Below, piece by piece: positions 1 through 8,714 of a stretch of 64,000 bases of DNA. Numbering within the stretch: position 1 is the stretch's first letter; each line of letters begins with the position of its first letter. Origin of the DNA: CAVVDY01 sp963819645 (GTDB lineage Bacteria; Acidobacteriota; Terriglobia; Terriglobales; Acidobacteriaceae); contig CAWFWZ010000001.1 of the NCBI GenBank assembly GCA_963819645.1, positions 62,001-126,000 on the forward strand. The letters are read 5' to 3'. The position numbers were made by a program, and so were the translations under genes. The notes under the pieces are model-generated. The model saw only the letters and a program-made list of their open reading frames with translations. It was not told the DNA's origin and searched no databases.

Positions 1-45
1 GAGCTCTGCGCGGGCTCGTTCCGGGGTGAGCAATCGCGGGTGGAA

Positions 46-762
46 CTAGCCCTTGGCGGCGCCGGCTCCGTGCATTTTCGCGCGCTCAATCAACATCTGC
101 ACCTGGTCCTTCTGCGGGTAGTCAGGATTAGTTTGCAGCAGCTTCTCCCACGCCACGATGGCGGCTTTGGGATCCTTCTTACCCTGCCACTCCACAATGC
201 CCAGGTTGAACAGTGTTCCGGGATGGTTGGGGCGAAGCGCCAGCGACTTCTGGAAACTGGCCAGCGCCTTGTCGGCATCGCCGGTGTACCAGTAGCTGGT
301 GCCGACATCGGTGCGAACGTCGGCATTGTTGGGCTGAATTTTCAGCGCCTTCTCGTAATAGTCAATTGCCTGCGGGAAGCTTTGACCGTCGTAGTAGAGG
401 TTGCCCAACTGCACCAGAACGTCGGCGTTATCGGGATTGGTTCTCAACTGCGTCAGCAGTGGCTCAGCCGCTTTGGTCAGCATCTCGGGAGAGCTAGCTT
501 GTTGCTGCGGTGCGCTTCCCGGCAGTTGGCCGGGGCCCATGTTGGCCGGTGCCGCTCCCGAACCTGGCATGCCCGCGGGAGGAGTGGACATCGCCGCTTG
601 CGCATTCTCCGGCACGTTGGCCACGGTGGAAGGCGCAGAGCCGCGAGCAAAGTATCCGACCGCAATTCCGATGGCAAGGGTGATAACGGCCAGGGTATAC
701 GCCTGAACGCTGGTGAATACGGTGGGGTTGCTTTTCTGATTTTGCGCAGTTTCAGTCATCAT
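46..762 (-). CDS. Membrane-anchored TPR protein
   Basis: A 238-residue protein with a short cytoplasmic N-terminus, one transmembrane segment at about residues 20-39, a Pro/Ala/Met-rich linker (44-95) and about three tetratricopeptide repeats (100-225). The TPR part probably sits in the periplasm and binds partner proteins. The start has two adjacent ATGs (762 and 759); AAAGGAG lies just upstream and its spacing suits the second slightly better. It lies 22 bp after hemA on the same strand and is likely cotranscribed. The layout recalls TPR domains of cytochrome c maturation factors (CcmI/NrfG type), and a c-type cytochrome gene is nearby, but no ccm gene is present, so that role is a guess. 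The TPR assignment is firm; the function is unknown. Confidence 0.8.
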   Translation of the reverse strand: MMTETAQNQKSNPTVFTSVQAYTLAVITLAIGIAVGYFARGSAPSTVANVPENAQAAMSTPPAGMPGSGAAPANMGPGQLPGSAPQQQASSPEMLTKAAEPLLTQLRTNPDNADVLVQLGNLYYDGQSFPQAIDYYEKALKIQPNNADVRTDVGTSYWYTGDADKALASFQKSLALRPNHPGTLFNLGIVEWQGKKDPKAAIVAWEKLLQTNPDYPQKDQVQMLIERAKMHGAGAAKG

Positions 763-784
763 TTACTCCTTTATTTCTTTACAG

Positions 785-2080
785 TCAGTTTTTTGCTTCG
801 CTTGCGACTTGCAGTTGCTCAATCCCAATCAGGCGCGACACGGCCTCGCTAATCACGTCGGAATCGTTAGGCTCGGGTGACTTTTTTAACTCACGCGCCA
901 GCGAGCTGGCGATGCGTTGCATCACGTGCGAGGAGAAGGCCGTCATCGCCTGCTCCTGATCGGCGGTGAATGGCCCAAACTCCTGGCGCAGGAGCTCCAA
1001 TTCCTGCCGGCATAGCTCATCCAGATATTGCCGCAGAGCTACGAAGGCCGGCACCAATTGCTCCGCCGCCAGCTTGCGCCGGAATCCGCTGACCTCGGCG
1101 CAAATAATTTTCTCAGCTTCTGCGGCGGCTGCATGCCGTTCTCCGCTGTTGCGCCGTATCACCTGTTCCAGGTCGTCGATGTCGAACAGCCGCATGCCCT
1201 CGATTTCACGCACTCCCGGATCGATGTCGCGCGGCACCGCGATGTCGATTAGCACCAGCCGCCGATGCTCGCGAGCATGCGCCACCGCTTCCGCCTGTTC
1301 GCGGGAAATCGTGTATTCAGACGACAAGGTCGAGCTCACCACGATATCGGCCGTCTCAAGATAACGCCGGCGCTCCTCGAACGGGACGCATCGAGCATTC
1401 AGCCGGGTCGCCAGATCCTCGGCGCTGGCCAGTGTCCGGCTGGTGATATTTACCTTTTTCGCCCCAGCGCTCATCAGGCGGCGCGCGGCCATCTCGCTCA
1501 TTCTGCCCGCCCCGATCAGCAAAACCTCGCGGCCGGTAAGATCGCCCAGCTCCTGGATCGAGAGCTCGACGGCGGCATAAGGCATCGAAACCGTCTCATC
1601 GGTAAATGCCAGATCGCTGCGAACTCTCTTGGAGACACCGAGTGCCTTCTGAACGATGGAGTCGAGGAAACGGCCGGTGCAACCGGCTTGCTTGGCGTGC
1701 TTCCATGCCTCCTCGAGCTGCTTCACAATCTCCGGCTCCCCCAGGACCATCGAGTCGAGACTGGAGGCGACGCGGAAGATATGGGCGAGCGCAATGTCGT
1801 CCATCAGCCGATAGAAGTGGGACCATTCGCACAACCGAAGCTCATATTCGTGCGCCAGGAACCGGAGCACCGAGTCGGCGGCGCTCGCCACATCGCTGGT
1901 CCACAGGATGAACTCGGTGCGGTTACAGGTCGCCAGCACCATTGCCTCGTCGATTCCCTCCGAACGCACCAGTTGGTACAGGGCATCGTTGCGGCGCGCC
2001 TCGCTGATCCAGAAACGCTCGCGGACAGCGACCGTCGACGTGCGGAAATTCAGGCCAATCACTGCCAACGTGGGTTCCAA
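785..2080 (-). CDS. hemA: Glutamyl-tRNA reductase
   Basis: Reduces glutamyl-tRNA(Glu) to glutamate-1-semialdehyde with NADPH, the first committed step of C5 tetrapyrrole (heme) synthesis in the cytoplasm. The 431-residue length is normal. The catalytic cysteine is C52 in ATCNRTE, the substrate-binding SSLDSMVLGEPEI stretch is at about 107-119, the NADP-binding GAGRMS is at 190-195, and the C-terminal dimerisation helices are present. The start appears to be TTG at 2080: no in-frame ATG exists near, the protein begins with the family's typical N-terminus there, and a GGGGG run about 7 bp upstream could serve as ribosome-binding site. Other hem genes are not in the window. The frame is intact. 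Confidence 0.95.
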   Translation of the reverse strand: MEPTLAVIGLNFRTSTVAVRERFWISEARRNDALYQLVRSEGIDEAMVLATCNRTEFILWTSDVASAADSVLRFLAHEYELRLCEWSHFYRLMDDIALAHIFRVASSLDSMVLGEPEIVKQLEEAWKHAKQAGCTGRFLDSIVQKALGVSKRVRSDLAFTDETVSMPYAAVELSIQELGDLTGREVLLIGAGRMSEMAARRLMSAGAKKVNITSRTLASAEDLATRLNARCVPFEERRRYLETADIVVSSTLSSEYTISREQAEAVAHAREHRRLVLIDIAVPRDIDPGVREIEGMRLFDIDDLEQVIRRNSGERHAAAAEAEKIICAEVSGFRRKLAAEQLVPAFVALRQYLDELCRQELELLRQEFGPFTADQEQAMTAFSSHVMQRIASSLARELKKSPEPNDSDVISEAVSRLIGIEQLQVASEAKN

Positions 2081-2498
2081 AGCATGCCCCCGGGGATACG
2101 TGTCTCGCTAATGTAAAAGCACCGGGGTGGCCAAACGGTGCCGCCGAGCATACGGCACGTAAACTGCTGAACCGGAATGGGTTGTTTACCAATCAAGTTG
2201 CTGCCTCAACCTCCCGCCCGACCGTCTTGTGGCATATCACCCCGCGTGCCGTGTGTTTTTCCCCCGTAAGGGGTAGGGTGCAGTTGGGGTGTCATCCCGA
2301 GCGGGCTTGTGTTGCCAACCGAGGGAATCTGGGGTTGCCGATTCGCACCGGTGCGCGAAAGACACGCATCCGCATCCAGACTGCACCACTACCCCGTTAC
2401 AAATTTGTTGGCGGGTTGCTGGTCGGGGTAGTAGATTTACCCACGAAGTCAATATTATCTACGCCCGCGACTCCGGTCGGGGTGAATGGAGAAATGGA
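2081..2498. other. Intergenic region between hemA and a cytochrome gene
   Basis: This 418-bp stretch separates two divergent genes and must hold both promoters. No convincing protein is seen. It contains a copy of the TCATCCCGAGCG...GAGGG intergenic repeat family near 2292-2335. I could not identify specific promoter boxes with confidence. Confidence 0.5.
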
Positions 2499-2801
2499 AT
2501 GAAAGTTGTGTGGTGTATTGCCCTTCTGGGGCTGGCGTTTGCTCTTACGGTTCCGGCCTTCGCTCAGGATAGTCCGGCAGACATTTACAAAGCGAAGTGC
2601 GCGGGTTGTCACGGCGCTGATGGCAGTAAGTCGATGATGGGAGCCAAACCCCTGAACGGGGCCGATGTTAAGGCGATGTCAGACGCCGATCTGAATAGCG
2701 CTATCACCAATGGTAAAGGCAAGATGCCGGCCTACAAAGGCAAGCTCACCGATGCCCAGATCACGGGCTTGGTGGGATACATCCGCAGCCTGCAGAAGTA
2801 A
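2499..2801 (+). CDS. Small class I cytochrome c, periplasmic
   Basis: A 100-residue secreted monoheme cytochrome. Residues 1-23 form a signal peptide ending at AFAQ; the heme-binding CAGCH is at 34-38 and the likely distal Met ligand is M76 in KGKMPAY. The rest is a typical single-domain cytochrome c with a C-terminal helix (ITGLVGYIRSLQ). The start ATG at 2499 is preceded by TGGAGAA; longer upstream extensions lack a signal peptide at their start. It precedes the molybdenum hydroxylase operon by 324 bp and could be its electron acceptor. That pairing is an inference from position only. Confidence 0.9.
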   Translation: MKVVWCIALLGLAFALTVPAFAQDSPADIYKAKCAGCHGADGSKSMMGAKPLNGADVKAMSDADLNSAITNGKGKMPAYKGKLTDAQITGLVGYIRSLQK

Positions 2802-3125
2802 GAAGGTCTTCGTCTAACCCTCCGCGACGGAATGCGCCCAGCCCGTCGCAGTTGTCGTTCCCCCTGTCGACCTCCTGCACGTTTCGGTACTCGCCTCGTC
2901 TTCGCTGCATTTCGCCCCGGCAAAGAGATTTCAGCAATGGATTAACACGGAGAGCACGGATCGGATTCGGTTCCGAAGATTCTTCATTCTCATCTTTTCT
3001 GATCTGTCGTCAATCCGTGGTTAGCCTGTCGTTTCTTTAGCTCAATCACCCGCGCACGCCAGTTCCTTTCCCACTGCCCGAGCGACCTCCGCGGAGTTAT
3101 ACTCCGGTACGAATCGGAGAACATT
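2802..3125. repeat. Intergenic region with CACGGA-type inverted repeat
   Basis: No gene is supported here. Positions about 2939-3026 hold a palindromic repeat: a left arm with ATTAACACGGA and GAGCACGGATCGGATT and a right arm AATCCGTGGTTA in opposite orientation. A second copy of the left arm lies at about 7306-7345. The promoter of the downstream hydroxylase operon should lie in the last 100 bp. Confidence 0.55.
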
Positions 3126-3746
3126 ATGTCAGACGATGAGCGCCGCAAACCGGAGGCCGAATCCGGCGTAACGCGGCGTGACTTCATGAAGATTTCGGCA
3201 GTCGGCGTCGCCGTACCCGTGGTGCTGGGCTCGGTCATGGACGCCGCGGCTGAGGAAGTTCCCATCCAGGGTCCGGGCAAGGTTCCCATCACCTTGCAGG
3301 TGAACGGCAAGAAGCTGAGCGCGCAACTTGAGCCTCGCGTCACCTTGCTCGATGCGCTGCGCGACAACTTCGACCTGACCGGCGCCAAGCGCGTCTGCGA
3401 TCGCGGAGCCTGCGGCGCCTGCACCGTGCTGCTGGACGACAAGCCCGTGTATGCCTGCTCGATACTCGCCATCGACGCCCAGGGCCGGGACATCAAGACC
3501 ATTGAGGCGATGGCCGAAGGCGATGCGCTCAGTCCGGTGATGCAGGCGTTCGTCGCCCATGACGCGCAGCAGTGCGGCTTCTGCACTCCCGGCTTCATCG
3601 TCGCGACTACCAGCTTTCTAGAGAAACATCCCACGCCAACGCCGGATGACATTCGTCATGGCCTGAGCGGCAACTTCTGCCGCTGCGGGACCTATGACGG
3701 CATTCGCGCCGTGGCGTTGGCGCACGCAGGAGGTAAACAGTCATGA
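3126..3746 (+). CDS. Molybdenum hydroxylase 2Fe-2S subunit, Tat-exported (PaoA/YagT-like)
   Basis: The iron-sulfur subunit of a xanthine dehydrogenase/aldehyde oxidoreductase-type enzyme, carrying electrons from the molybdenum site to FAD. Residues 17-22 (RRDFMK) with the following hydrophobic stretch form a Tat signal, so the folded complex is probably exported to the periplasm as in PaoABC. The plant-type ferredoxin cluster uses C91, C96, C99 and C111. The second, all-helical 2Fe-2S domain uses C150, C153, C185 and C187 (QQCGFCTPG and FCRCGTYDG). The 206-residue length is normal for the exported type. The stop at 3746 overlaps the likely start of the Mo subunit (ATG 3743). The substrate cannot be told from sequence; aldehydes are likely by analogy with Pao. 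Confidence 0.92.
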   Translation: MSDDERRKPEAESGVTRRDFMKISAVGVAVPVVLGSVMDAAAEEVPIQGPGKVPITLQVNGKKLSAQLEPRVTLLDALRDNFDLTGAKRVCDRGACGACTVLLDDKPVYACSILAIDAQGRDIKTIEAMAEGDALSPVMQAFVAHDAQQCGFCTPGFIVATTSFLEKHPTPTPDDIRHGLSGNFCRCGTYDGIRAVALAHAGGKQS

Positions 3747-6100
3747 GCCAATATTCGTGGCCCGATCCTGCAACCCAACCGCTGCTCGGAAGCGGATCAC
3801 GCGCATCGATGGCCCGTCGAAGTCCTCCGGCCGTGCCAAGTACACCTATGACTACAACCCCGAGGGGCTGCTGGCGGGCAAGATGGTTCGCTGTCCCTAC
3901 GCTCACGCCAGGATCAAGAGCATCGATACCAGCGCCGCCGAGAAGATGCCCGGCGTGAAGGCGATCGAGATCGTGCAGAAGCCGGGGACAGAGATTTTCT
4001 GGGCCGGCGACGAGATCGTCGGCGTCGCCGCAGTGGATGAAGGCACCGCCGAAGACGCCGTGCGCGCCATCAAGGTCGAGTACGAGGTGCTGCCGCATTT
4101 CGTCTCCGATGCCGAGCCGCCCAGGAACATCGCCACCGATAGCGGGCCGATCAGCCGCGACGACTTCGAGGACATGCAGGACAACCAGGTTCCCGACGAC
4201 GAAGTCATCGCGATACTGAAGAAGCAGGGCGTCAGCTTTACCGCCGATGAGAAGTGGTACAAGTCCATGGAAGGCGAGGGCACCGATCCCAAGGTGATCG
4301 CCGCCTTGCGAGCGGCGAAGGTCCTGCCAGCCTCGGAGAACAAGTCTCCTTACAAGCGCACCGCCACAGTAAAGCAGGGCGATGCCGACCAGGCGTTTGC
4401 CGCGGCCGCGGCCACGCACGAGGGTTTGTATGGCGTGCCCTGCATCGTGCATAGCTGCCTGGAGACGCATGGCTCCGCGTCGGAGTGGAGCGGCAACGAC
4501 CTGACGGTCCACATCTCGACCCAGAACCTGTCGGGCATCGCGGCGCAAATGGCCGAGCCGCTGAATACGCCGGCTGCCAGCATCCGCGTGTTGCAGCAGA
4601 ACGTCGGCGGCGGCTTCGGCAGCAAGTTCGCTGCCGATCGCTGGGACGTTGTTGCGGCGCAAGTTGTCGAAGTCCGCGGGCGGCAAGCCGGTGAAGATGA
4701 TGCTGACGCGCGAAGAAGAGTTCGAAGTCGCCGGTATGCGACCGTCGGCCTTCGCGCGTGTGAAGATCGCCGCCGACAAGAGCGGCAAGCTCGTCGCATG
4801 GCAGTCGAACTCCTGGGGTACCGGCGGAATGGGCGGTGGAGGCACTCCGCCGTTTCCGTACATCTTCGAGGTTCCGAATCAGCGCAAGCAGCACACCGCC
4901 ATCACCACCAATCAGGGAAGCGCGCGCGCCTGGCGTGCGCCGAACCATCCGCAAGCTGCGCTCATCACCATGGCGGCGTTCGAAGACCTGGCGGCGAAGC
5001 TGAAGATGGATCCGGCCGAGATGCTTCGCGCCAACATGGATATCCTCGGCCCTCGCGCCAAGACCTACGCCGAAGAGTTGGAGATCGCCGAGCAGCTCAT
5101 GGGCTGGAAGCAGAACTGGCATCCGCGCGGCGACAAGGCCGCCGGGCCCGGTGAAGCGCGGCCTCGGGCTCTCGATTCCACACCTGGGGAGGCCGCGGCC
5201 ACAACAGCGATCAGGACCTGACCATTCACCCGGATGGCTCGGTCGAACTCAAGGTCGGCAGCCAGGACCTGGGCACGGGAACGCGCACCATCATCGCCAT
5301 GGTCGTTGCCGACACGCTCGGCATTCCGCTGGAGCAGGTGACGGTGCACATCGGCGACAATCGCTATCCGCCATCGGGCGGCAGCGGCGGAAGCACGACC
5401 GTCGGCGGCGTCAGTTCGGCGGCACGGCGCGCTGCGGTCGATGCTCGCGACACGCTGTTCGAAAAGGTCGCGCCCGCGTTGAAGGCCAAGCCGGAAGAGT
5501 TGGAAGTCGCGAACGGTGTGGTGCGGGTCAAGGACGACCAGTCGCGCAGCCTGAGCTGGAAAGACGCCTGCGCCAAGATCGGCGCGGTTCCGCTCACGGT
5601 GCGCGGCAAGAATCCTGACAAGTCCAAGCCGCCCGACCTCACCAACAGCGGTGTCGGCGGCGTGCAGATGGCCGACGTCTCGGTCGATATCGAGACCGGC
5701 ATCGTGCGCGTCAACAAGATGGTCGCGGTGCAGGACTGCGGCCTGGTGGTCGACCTCACGACCGCCGAGAGCCAGGTGAAGGGCGCGCTCATCATGGGCA
5801 TCAGCTACGCGCTGTATGAGGAGAAGATCCTCGATCCCGTGACCGGCCGCGTGCTCAATCCCAACCTGGAGTTCTACCGTCTCGCCGGGCTGAACGATGT
5901 TGGCGAGCTGGTGGTTCACATGATGACCGGCAAAGGCTACGACGAGCGCGGCGTCATCGGACTGGCCGAGCCGCCGGTGGTTTCGCCGGGAGCGGCCATC
6001 TCGAACGCCGTCGCCAACGCCATCGGCGTGCGCGTGCCCTTCCTGCCGCTCACTCCCGGGTCGCGTCATCGATGCGCTGGAACAGGGAGGTGCCGCATGA
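3743..6100 (+). CDS. Molybdenum hydroxylase large (molybdopterin) subunit, frameshifted
   Basis: The catalytic subunit binding the molybdenum-cytosine-dinucleotide cofactor, YagR/PaoC-like. The protein is continuous in similarity but changes frame near 3790, 4672, 5150, 5180 and 6057, so it reads only in pieces. Seen in order are the N-terminal domain (RITRIDGPSKSSGRAKYTYD), cofactor-binding VGGGFGSKF (about 4600-4630), AWRAPNHPQA (about 4925-4955), TWGGRGHNSDQDL (about 5185), and GLAEPPVVSPGAA near 5960, which holds the catalytic Glu. The natural C-terminus ends EQGGAA before the TGA at 6098-6100. The order FeS-Mo-FAD differs from the E. coli paoABC order FeS-FAD-Mo. A roughly 60-residue helical insertion at 4150-4345 is unusual. 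Single-base assembly errors are the likely cause of the breaks, since every key motif survives. Confidence 0.85.
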
Positions 6101-6283
6101 CAGCTTTGAAGGGGCGCAGCTTCAGCTGCGCCGTAGCTGCCGCATGGTTTGAAGGGGCGCGGCTTCAGCGGGATTTCGCCGACGGAACCGCGCATGGCGA
6201 CGTTGTTTCGGTCAAATCACGCAGAGAGCAGTCTGAGCTCGCACTGTAGGGAGTGCTGCTCTGTATCGCGCGAGGAGGCGCCC
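6101..6283. repeat. Palindromic insertion between Mo and FAD subunit genes
   Basis: The 183-bp spacer between two operon genes holds an almost perfect palindrome GGCGCAGCTTCAGCTGCGCC at about 6113-6132, preceded by TTTGAAGG, and a second partial unit (TTTGAAGGGGCGCGGCTTC) at about 6149-6168. These resemble the GGCTTCAGCC-type repeats elsewhere in the window. The left border is GGAGGTGCCGCATGA (6086-6100) and the right border the similar GGAGGCGCCCATG (6274-6286), which suggests insertion at a junction where stop and start once overlapped. Confidence 0.5.
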
Positions 6284-7286
6284 ATGCAGACCCTTTGAAT
6301 ACGCCAGCCCCAACAGCAAGGAGCAAGTCGCCGCATTGCTCGGCACATCGTGGGAGCAGGGCGCAATTCTGGCCGGCGGCACCGATCTGCTGGCGCTGAT
6401 GAAGGACGACGTGGTCACGCCCAAGCGGCTGGTCAACGTGAAAGGCATCGACGTCTTGCGCGGCACCAGCTATCAGCCGGGCAACGGGTTGCGCATCGGC
6501 GCGCTGACCACGATCGCAGAGCTCGCCGAGTCGAAAGACCTGGCGCAGTATCCCATGCTGCTCGAAGCCGTGACCGAAGCGGCCAGCCCACAGATTCGCA
6601 ATCTTGCAACCATCGGCGGCAATATGTGCCAGCGCCCACGCTGCTGGTACTTCCGCAGCGGCATGGGTCTGATGCCGATGACCAAAGATGGCAAGTCGAT
6701 GGTGGTGGCCGGCGACAATCGCTACGCAGCGATACTCGGCAACCGAGACGGGCGCGTACTTCGTGAGCCCATCGACCATCGCTCCCGCGCTGATTGCCTA
6801 TGGCGCGAAGATTCGCATCTACTCGGCCAAGGCCGGAGGCAGCGGGGTGCGCGAGCTGCCGCTGGGCCGCTTCTTCATCACTCCGAAATCGGCCAACGAG
6901 CGCGAGCACGACCTCAAGCCAGACGAGATGGTGATCGAGTTGATGGTGCCGCCTGCTCCGCAAAACCTGAAGACCGGCTACTTCGAGGTTCGCCAGAAAG
7001 CGGCGTTCGACTGGCCGCTGGCCATGGCCGCGGTGGCGCTTCAGATGGACGGCAACACGGTGAAGAGCGCGCGCGTCGTGCATGGGACACGTCGCGCCGG
7101 TGCCGTGGGTCTCCGACGAAGCCGTCGCGAGCGCTCGTCGGCAAGACCATCACGCCCGACACCGCGATGGCCGCGGCGAATGCGGCGGTCGCCCATGCCA
7201 AGCCGCTCAGCATGAACAAGTACAAGATCACGCTGGCCAAGGCGGCGGTGAAACGCGCCGTGCTCAAGGCCGGAGGTGCCGCATGA
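6284..7286 (+). CDS. Molybdenum hydroxylase FAD subunit (PaoB/YagS-like), frameshifted
   Basis: The FAD-binding subunit of the same enzyme, passing electrons to the final acceptor. The ATG at 6284 follows a strong AGGAGG. The frame changes near 6292, 6742, 7082 and 7128, with similarity continuing across. FAD-binding motifs AGGTDLLALMKD and RNLATIGGN are visible. The GGNMCQRPRCWYFRSGMG segment fits the PaoB type, which carries an extra 4Fe-4S cluster; C-terminal FAD-domain and CO-dehydrogenase-flavoprotein-like segments follow. The C-terminus ends LKAGGAA before TGA at 7286, a short tail like that of the preceding gene. Breaks are most likely indel errors. Family assignment is good; the substrate is unknown. 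Confidence 0.83.
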
Positions 7287-7437
7287 TAAGAGACCGGAAA
7301 ACAAGCGGCCACGGATTCACACGGATTAGCACGGATCGGATTTTTGTTTTTTTGGTTTGTCATCACGAGGCGACCTTAGTCGCCGAGGGATCTGTTCTCT
7401 CCGCCCATCTGCAATCTGTTTCCATTGGAGGTGCCGC
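7287..7437. repeat. Insertion of intergenic repeats flanked by 16-bp direct repeats
   Basis: The segment lies between two identical copies of GGAGGTGCCGCATGAT (7272-7287 and 7427-7442). It contains the CACGGATTCACACGGATTAG repeat (about 7309-7335, related to the one at 2939) and the GTCATCACGAG...GAGGGATCTG repeat (about 7358-7394, related to those at 13632 and 56793). It looks like a mobile or recombined intergenic element that separated the FAD gene from the next small gene. Confidence 0.6.
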
Positions 7438-7677
7438 ATGATGATGCTTCCTGATCAAGAGCGCTTCGATACCACCTGCGAAGGACTCTGCACCGCACTG
7501 CGCTGGAAGCAGCAGTTCATCGGAGTCGCGCACGACCCCACGGTGCCTCCGACCAACGACGGACTGTTCTGGTGCCTGCACACCCAGACCTGCATCGGCC
7601 CCGACGGCATGCTGGCCGAACCCGGCAACTGCTCGTCGAAGTCGCGCGCGTGCCACGGAACAGGGAAGTGTGGGTAG
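7438..7677 (+). CDS. Small cysteine-rich protein of the hydroxylase operon
   Basis: A 79-residue protein I do not recognise. It has seven cysteines (C14, C18, C46, C52, C65, C72, C78), several aromatic residues, and no signal peptide or membrane segment. It starts MMMLPDQERF (ATG at 7438, 7441 or 7444) after a perfect GGAGG at 7427-7431. The same RBS/start sequence occurs at the end of the FAD gene, so this gene's start once probably overlapped that stop codon and it belongs to the operon. The Cys content suggests an iron-sulfur or zinc site, or a maturation/electron-transfer role with the hydroxylase; this is inference. It could also be an accessory subunit. Confidence 0.6.
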   Translation: MMMLPDQERFDTTCEGLCTALRWKQQFIGVAHDPTVPPTNDGLFWCLHTQTCIGPDGMLAEPGNCSSKSRACHGTGKCG

Positions 7678-7769
7678 AAGAAGCACATTAGCCATTAGCA
7701 TTAGCAATTAGCATTACATTAGCGAAGGCGCTCATAGCTATTCGCGTCGAAATGCATGTTGTGCCTCGC

Positions 7770-7842
7770 TTTGTATCAGGGCACGGCTTTAGCCGGGCCG
7801 AATGGCGACTTGAATGATTCGGGCTTCAGCCCCTGCACAACA
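7770..7842. repeat. TTGTATCAGGGCACGGCTTTAGCC-type palindromic repeat
   Basis: An intergenic repeat with GCACGGCTTTAGCCGGGCC and a partner GGGCTTCAGCCCC. Related copies occur at 8757-8790 (partial) and 32837-32945 (complete, with TTGTATCAGGGC inverted at both ends). It is non-coding. Confidence 0.6.
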
Positions 7843-7856
7843 GCGTTAAGAATTAA

Positions 7857-8714
7857 ATGACTCCCCGGTGGACCCTGATGTTATCTGCTCTTCTGCTGCT
7901 CGGGTTAGGCTTTACCGCTGACCTTGATGCTCCGCCGAAGTACAAGGCGTGGGTGCAGGACCACGAAATCTGGATTCAAGCTCAGGCGGGCGACCGACGG
8001 GTTGTCTATGACGCACTTGCCGCTGACCCGGTGGCTGCCTCGCCAGAAGGCGATCGCGTCGTCTATGCGCAACTCAATCCGTTGTTTGACGCTCCTCATT
8101 GTGGCAACACGCCTCAGAAGTTTCTGGTTCTCGTGAAGGCCAACGGTGAGCAGGTCTGGAAGGTCGGCTTCGAGGAAGCCTGTCAGGACTTTCAAAAATT
8201 CGAGTGGATTGATAATCATCGCATCGGCGCAATGCTGTGTGGGCGCGCCAATTGCTTCTATTGGATTGTCGATGCTGGTTCCGGAAAAGTTTCGCAGCGC
8301 CTAGCGGACGGCTTCGATTTCCTGTGGTCGCATAACCGCAAGTGGGTGGCGCACCGCCAACTTGGGCTTGGATACGAGGAGGGAGATGGGCTGATGTTCA
8401 ACAGCGATCACATCGTGTATCCGCAACCGTGGCCGAGAACTGGTTATCGCAACATCGGATACCTCACTTGGTCTCCTGACGATAAATGGTTGTCGTTTGG
8501 TGAAATGGACCATCCCAGCTACGACAGTTATCTCGTGCTGGTCAGCCCGGAGGGCGAAGTCGTCCGCGAGGACTTGCCGGCCGACGTGCAGGATGACTCG
8601 CGTGTAACGTGGACAGACAACTCTCACGGGGAAATCACGACCTCCCGCGGGGCGTTAAAGTTCGAGGTACGGGGCAATACCCTTCACGAGGTTGCCGAAC
8701 CGAAGAGCAATTAG
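7857..8714 (+). CDS. Secreted propeller-like protein of unknown function
   Basis: A 285-residue protein with an N-terminal signal peptide (residues 1-20, hydrophobic LMLSALLLLGLGF). The body is rich in beta strands with repeating pieces such as ASPEGDRVVYAQL, GKVSQRLADGF and LTWSPDDKWLSFGE, which resemble blades of TolB/WD40-like propellers (the WSPDDKWLSF type). Cysteines at about 83 and 109 and at about 122 and 127 could form disulfides. No catalytic motif is recognised. It stands alone between two gene-free stretches. The exported propeller-like fold is likely; any enzymatic role is not supported. Confidence 0.7.
   Translation: MTPRWTLMLSALLLLGLGFTADLDAPPKYKAWVQDHEIWIQAQAGDRRVVYDALAADPVAASPEGDRVVYAQLNPLFDAPHCGNTPQKFLVLVKANGEQVWKVGFEEACQDFQKFEWIDNHRIGAMLCGRANCFYWIVDAGSGKVSQRLADGFDFLWSHNRKWVAHRQLGLGYEEGDGLMFNSDHIVYPQPWPRTGYRNIGYLTWSPDDKWLSFGEMDHPSYDSYLVLVSPEGEVVREDLPADVQDDSRVTWTDNSHGEITTSRGALKFEVRGNTLHEVAEPKSN

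Noticed and set aside
40..852. 270-codon open frame on the + strand
   Set aside because: It lies antisense to the TPR gene and has no domain; the minus-strand protein has clear TPR and membrane features.
3607..4863. 418-codon open frame on the - strand
   Set aside because: Antisense to the molybdenum hydroxylase genes; composition typical of a high-GC shadow frame.
5065..6195. 376-codon open frame on the - strand
   Set aside because: Antisense to the Mo subunit whose motifs are visible on the + strand.
3743..7286. Treating the hydroxylase genes as pseudogenes
   Set aside because: All cofactor motifs survive across the frame changes and similar breaks hit housekeeping genes, so sequencing indels are likelier.
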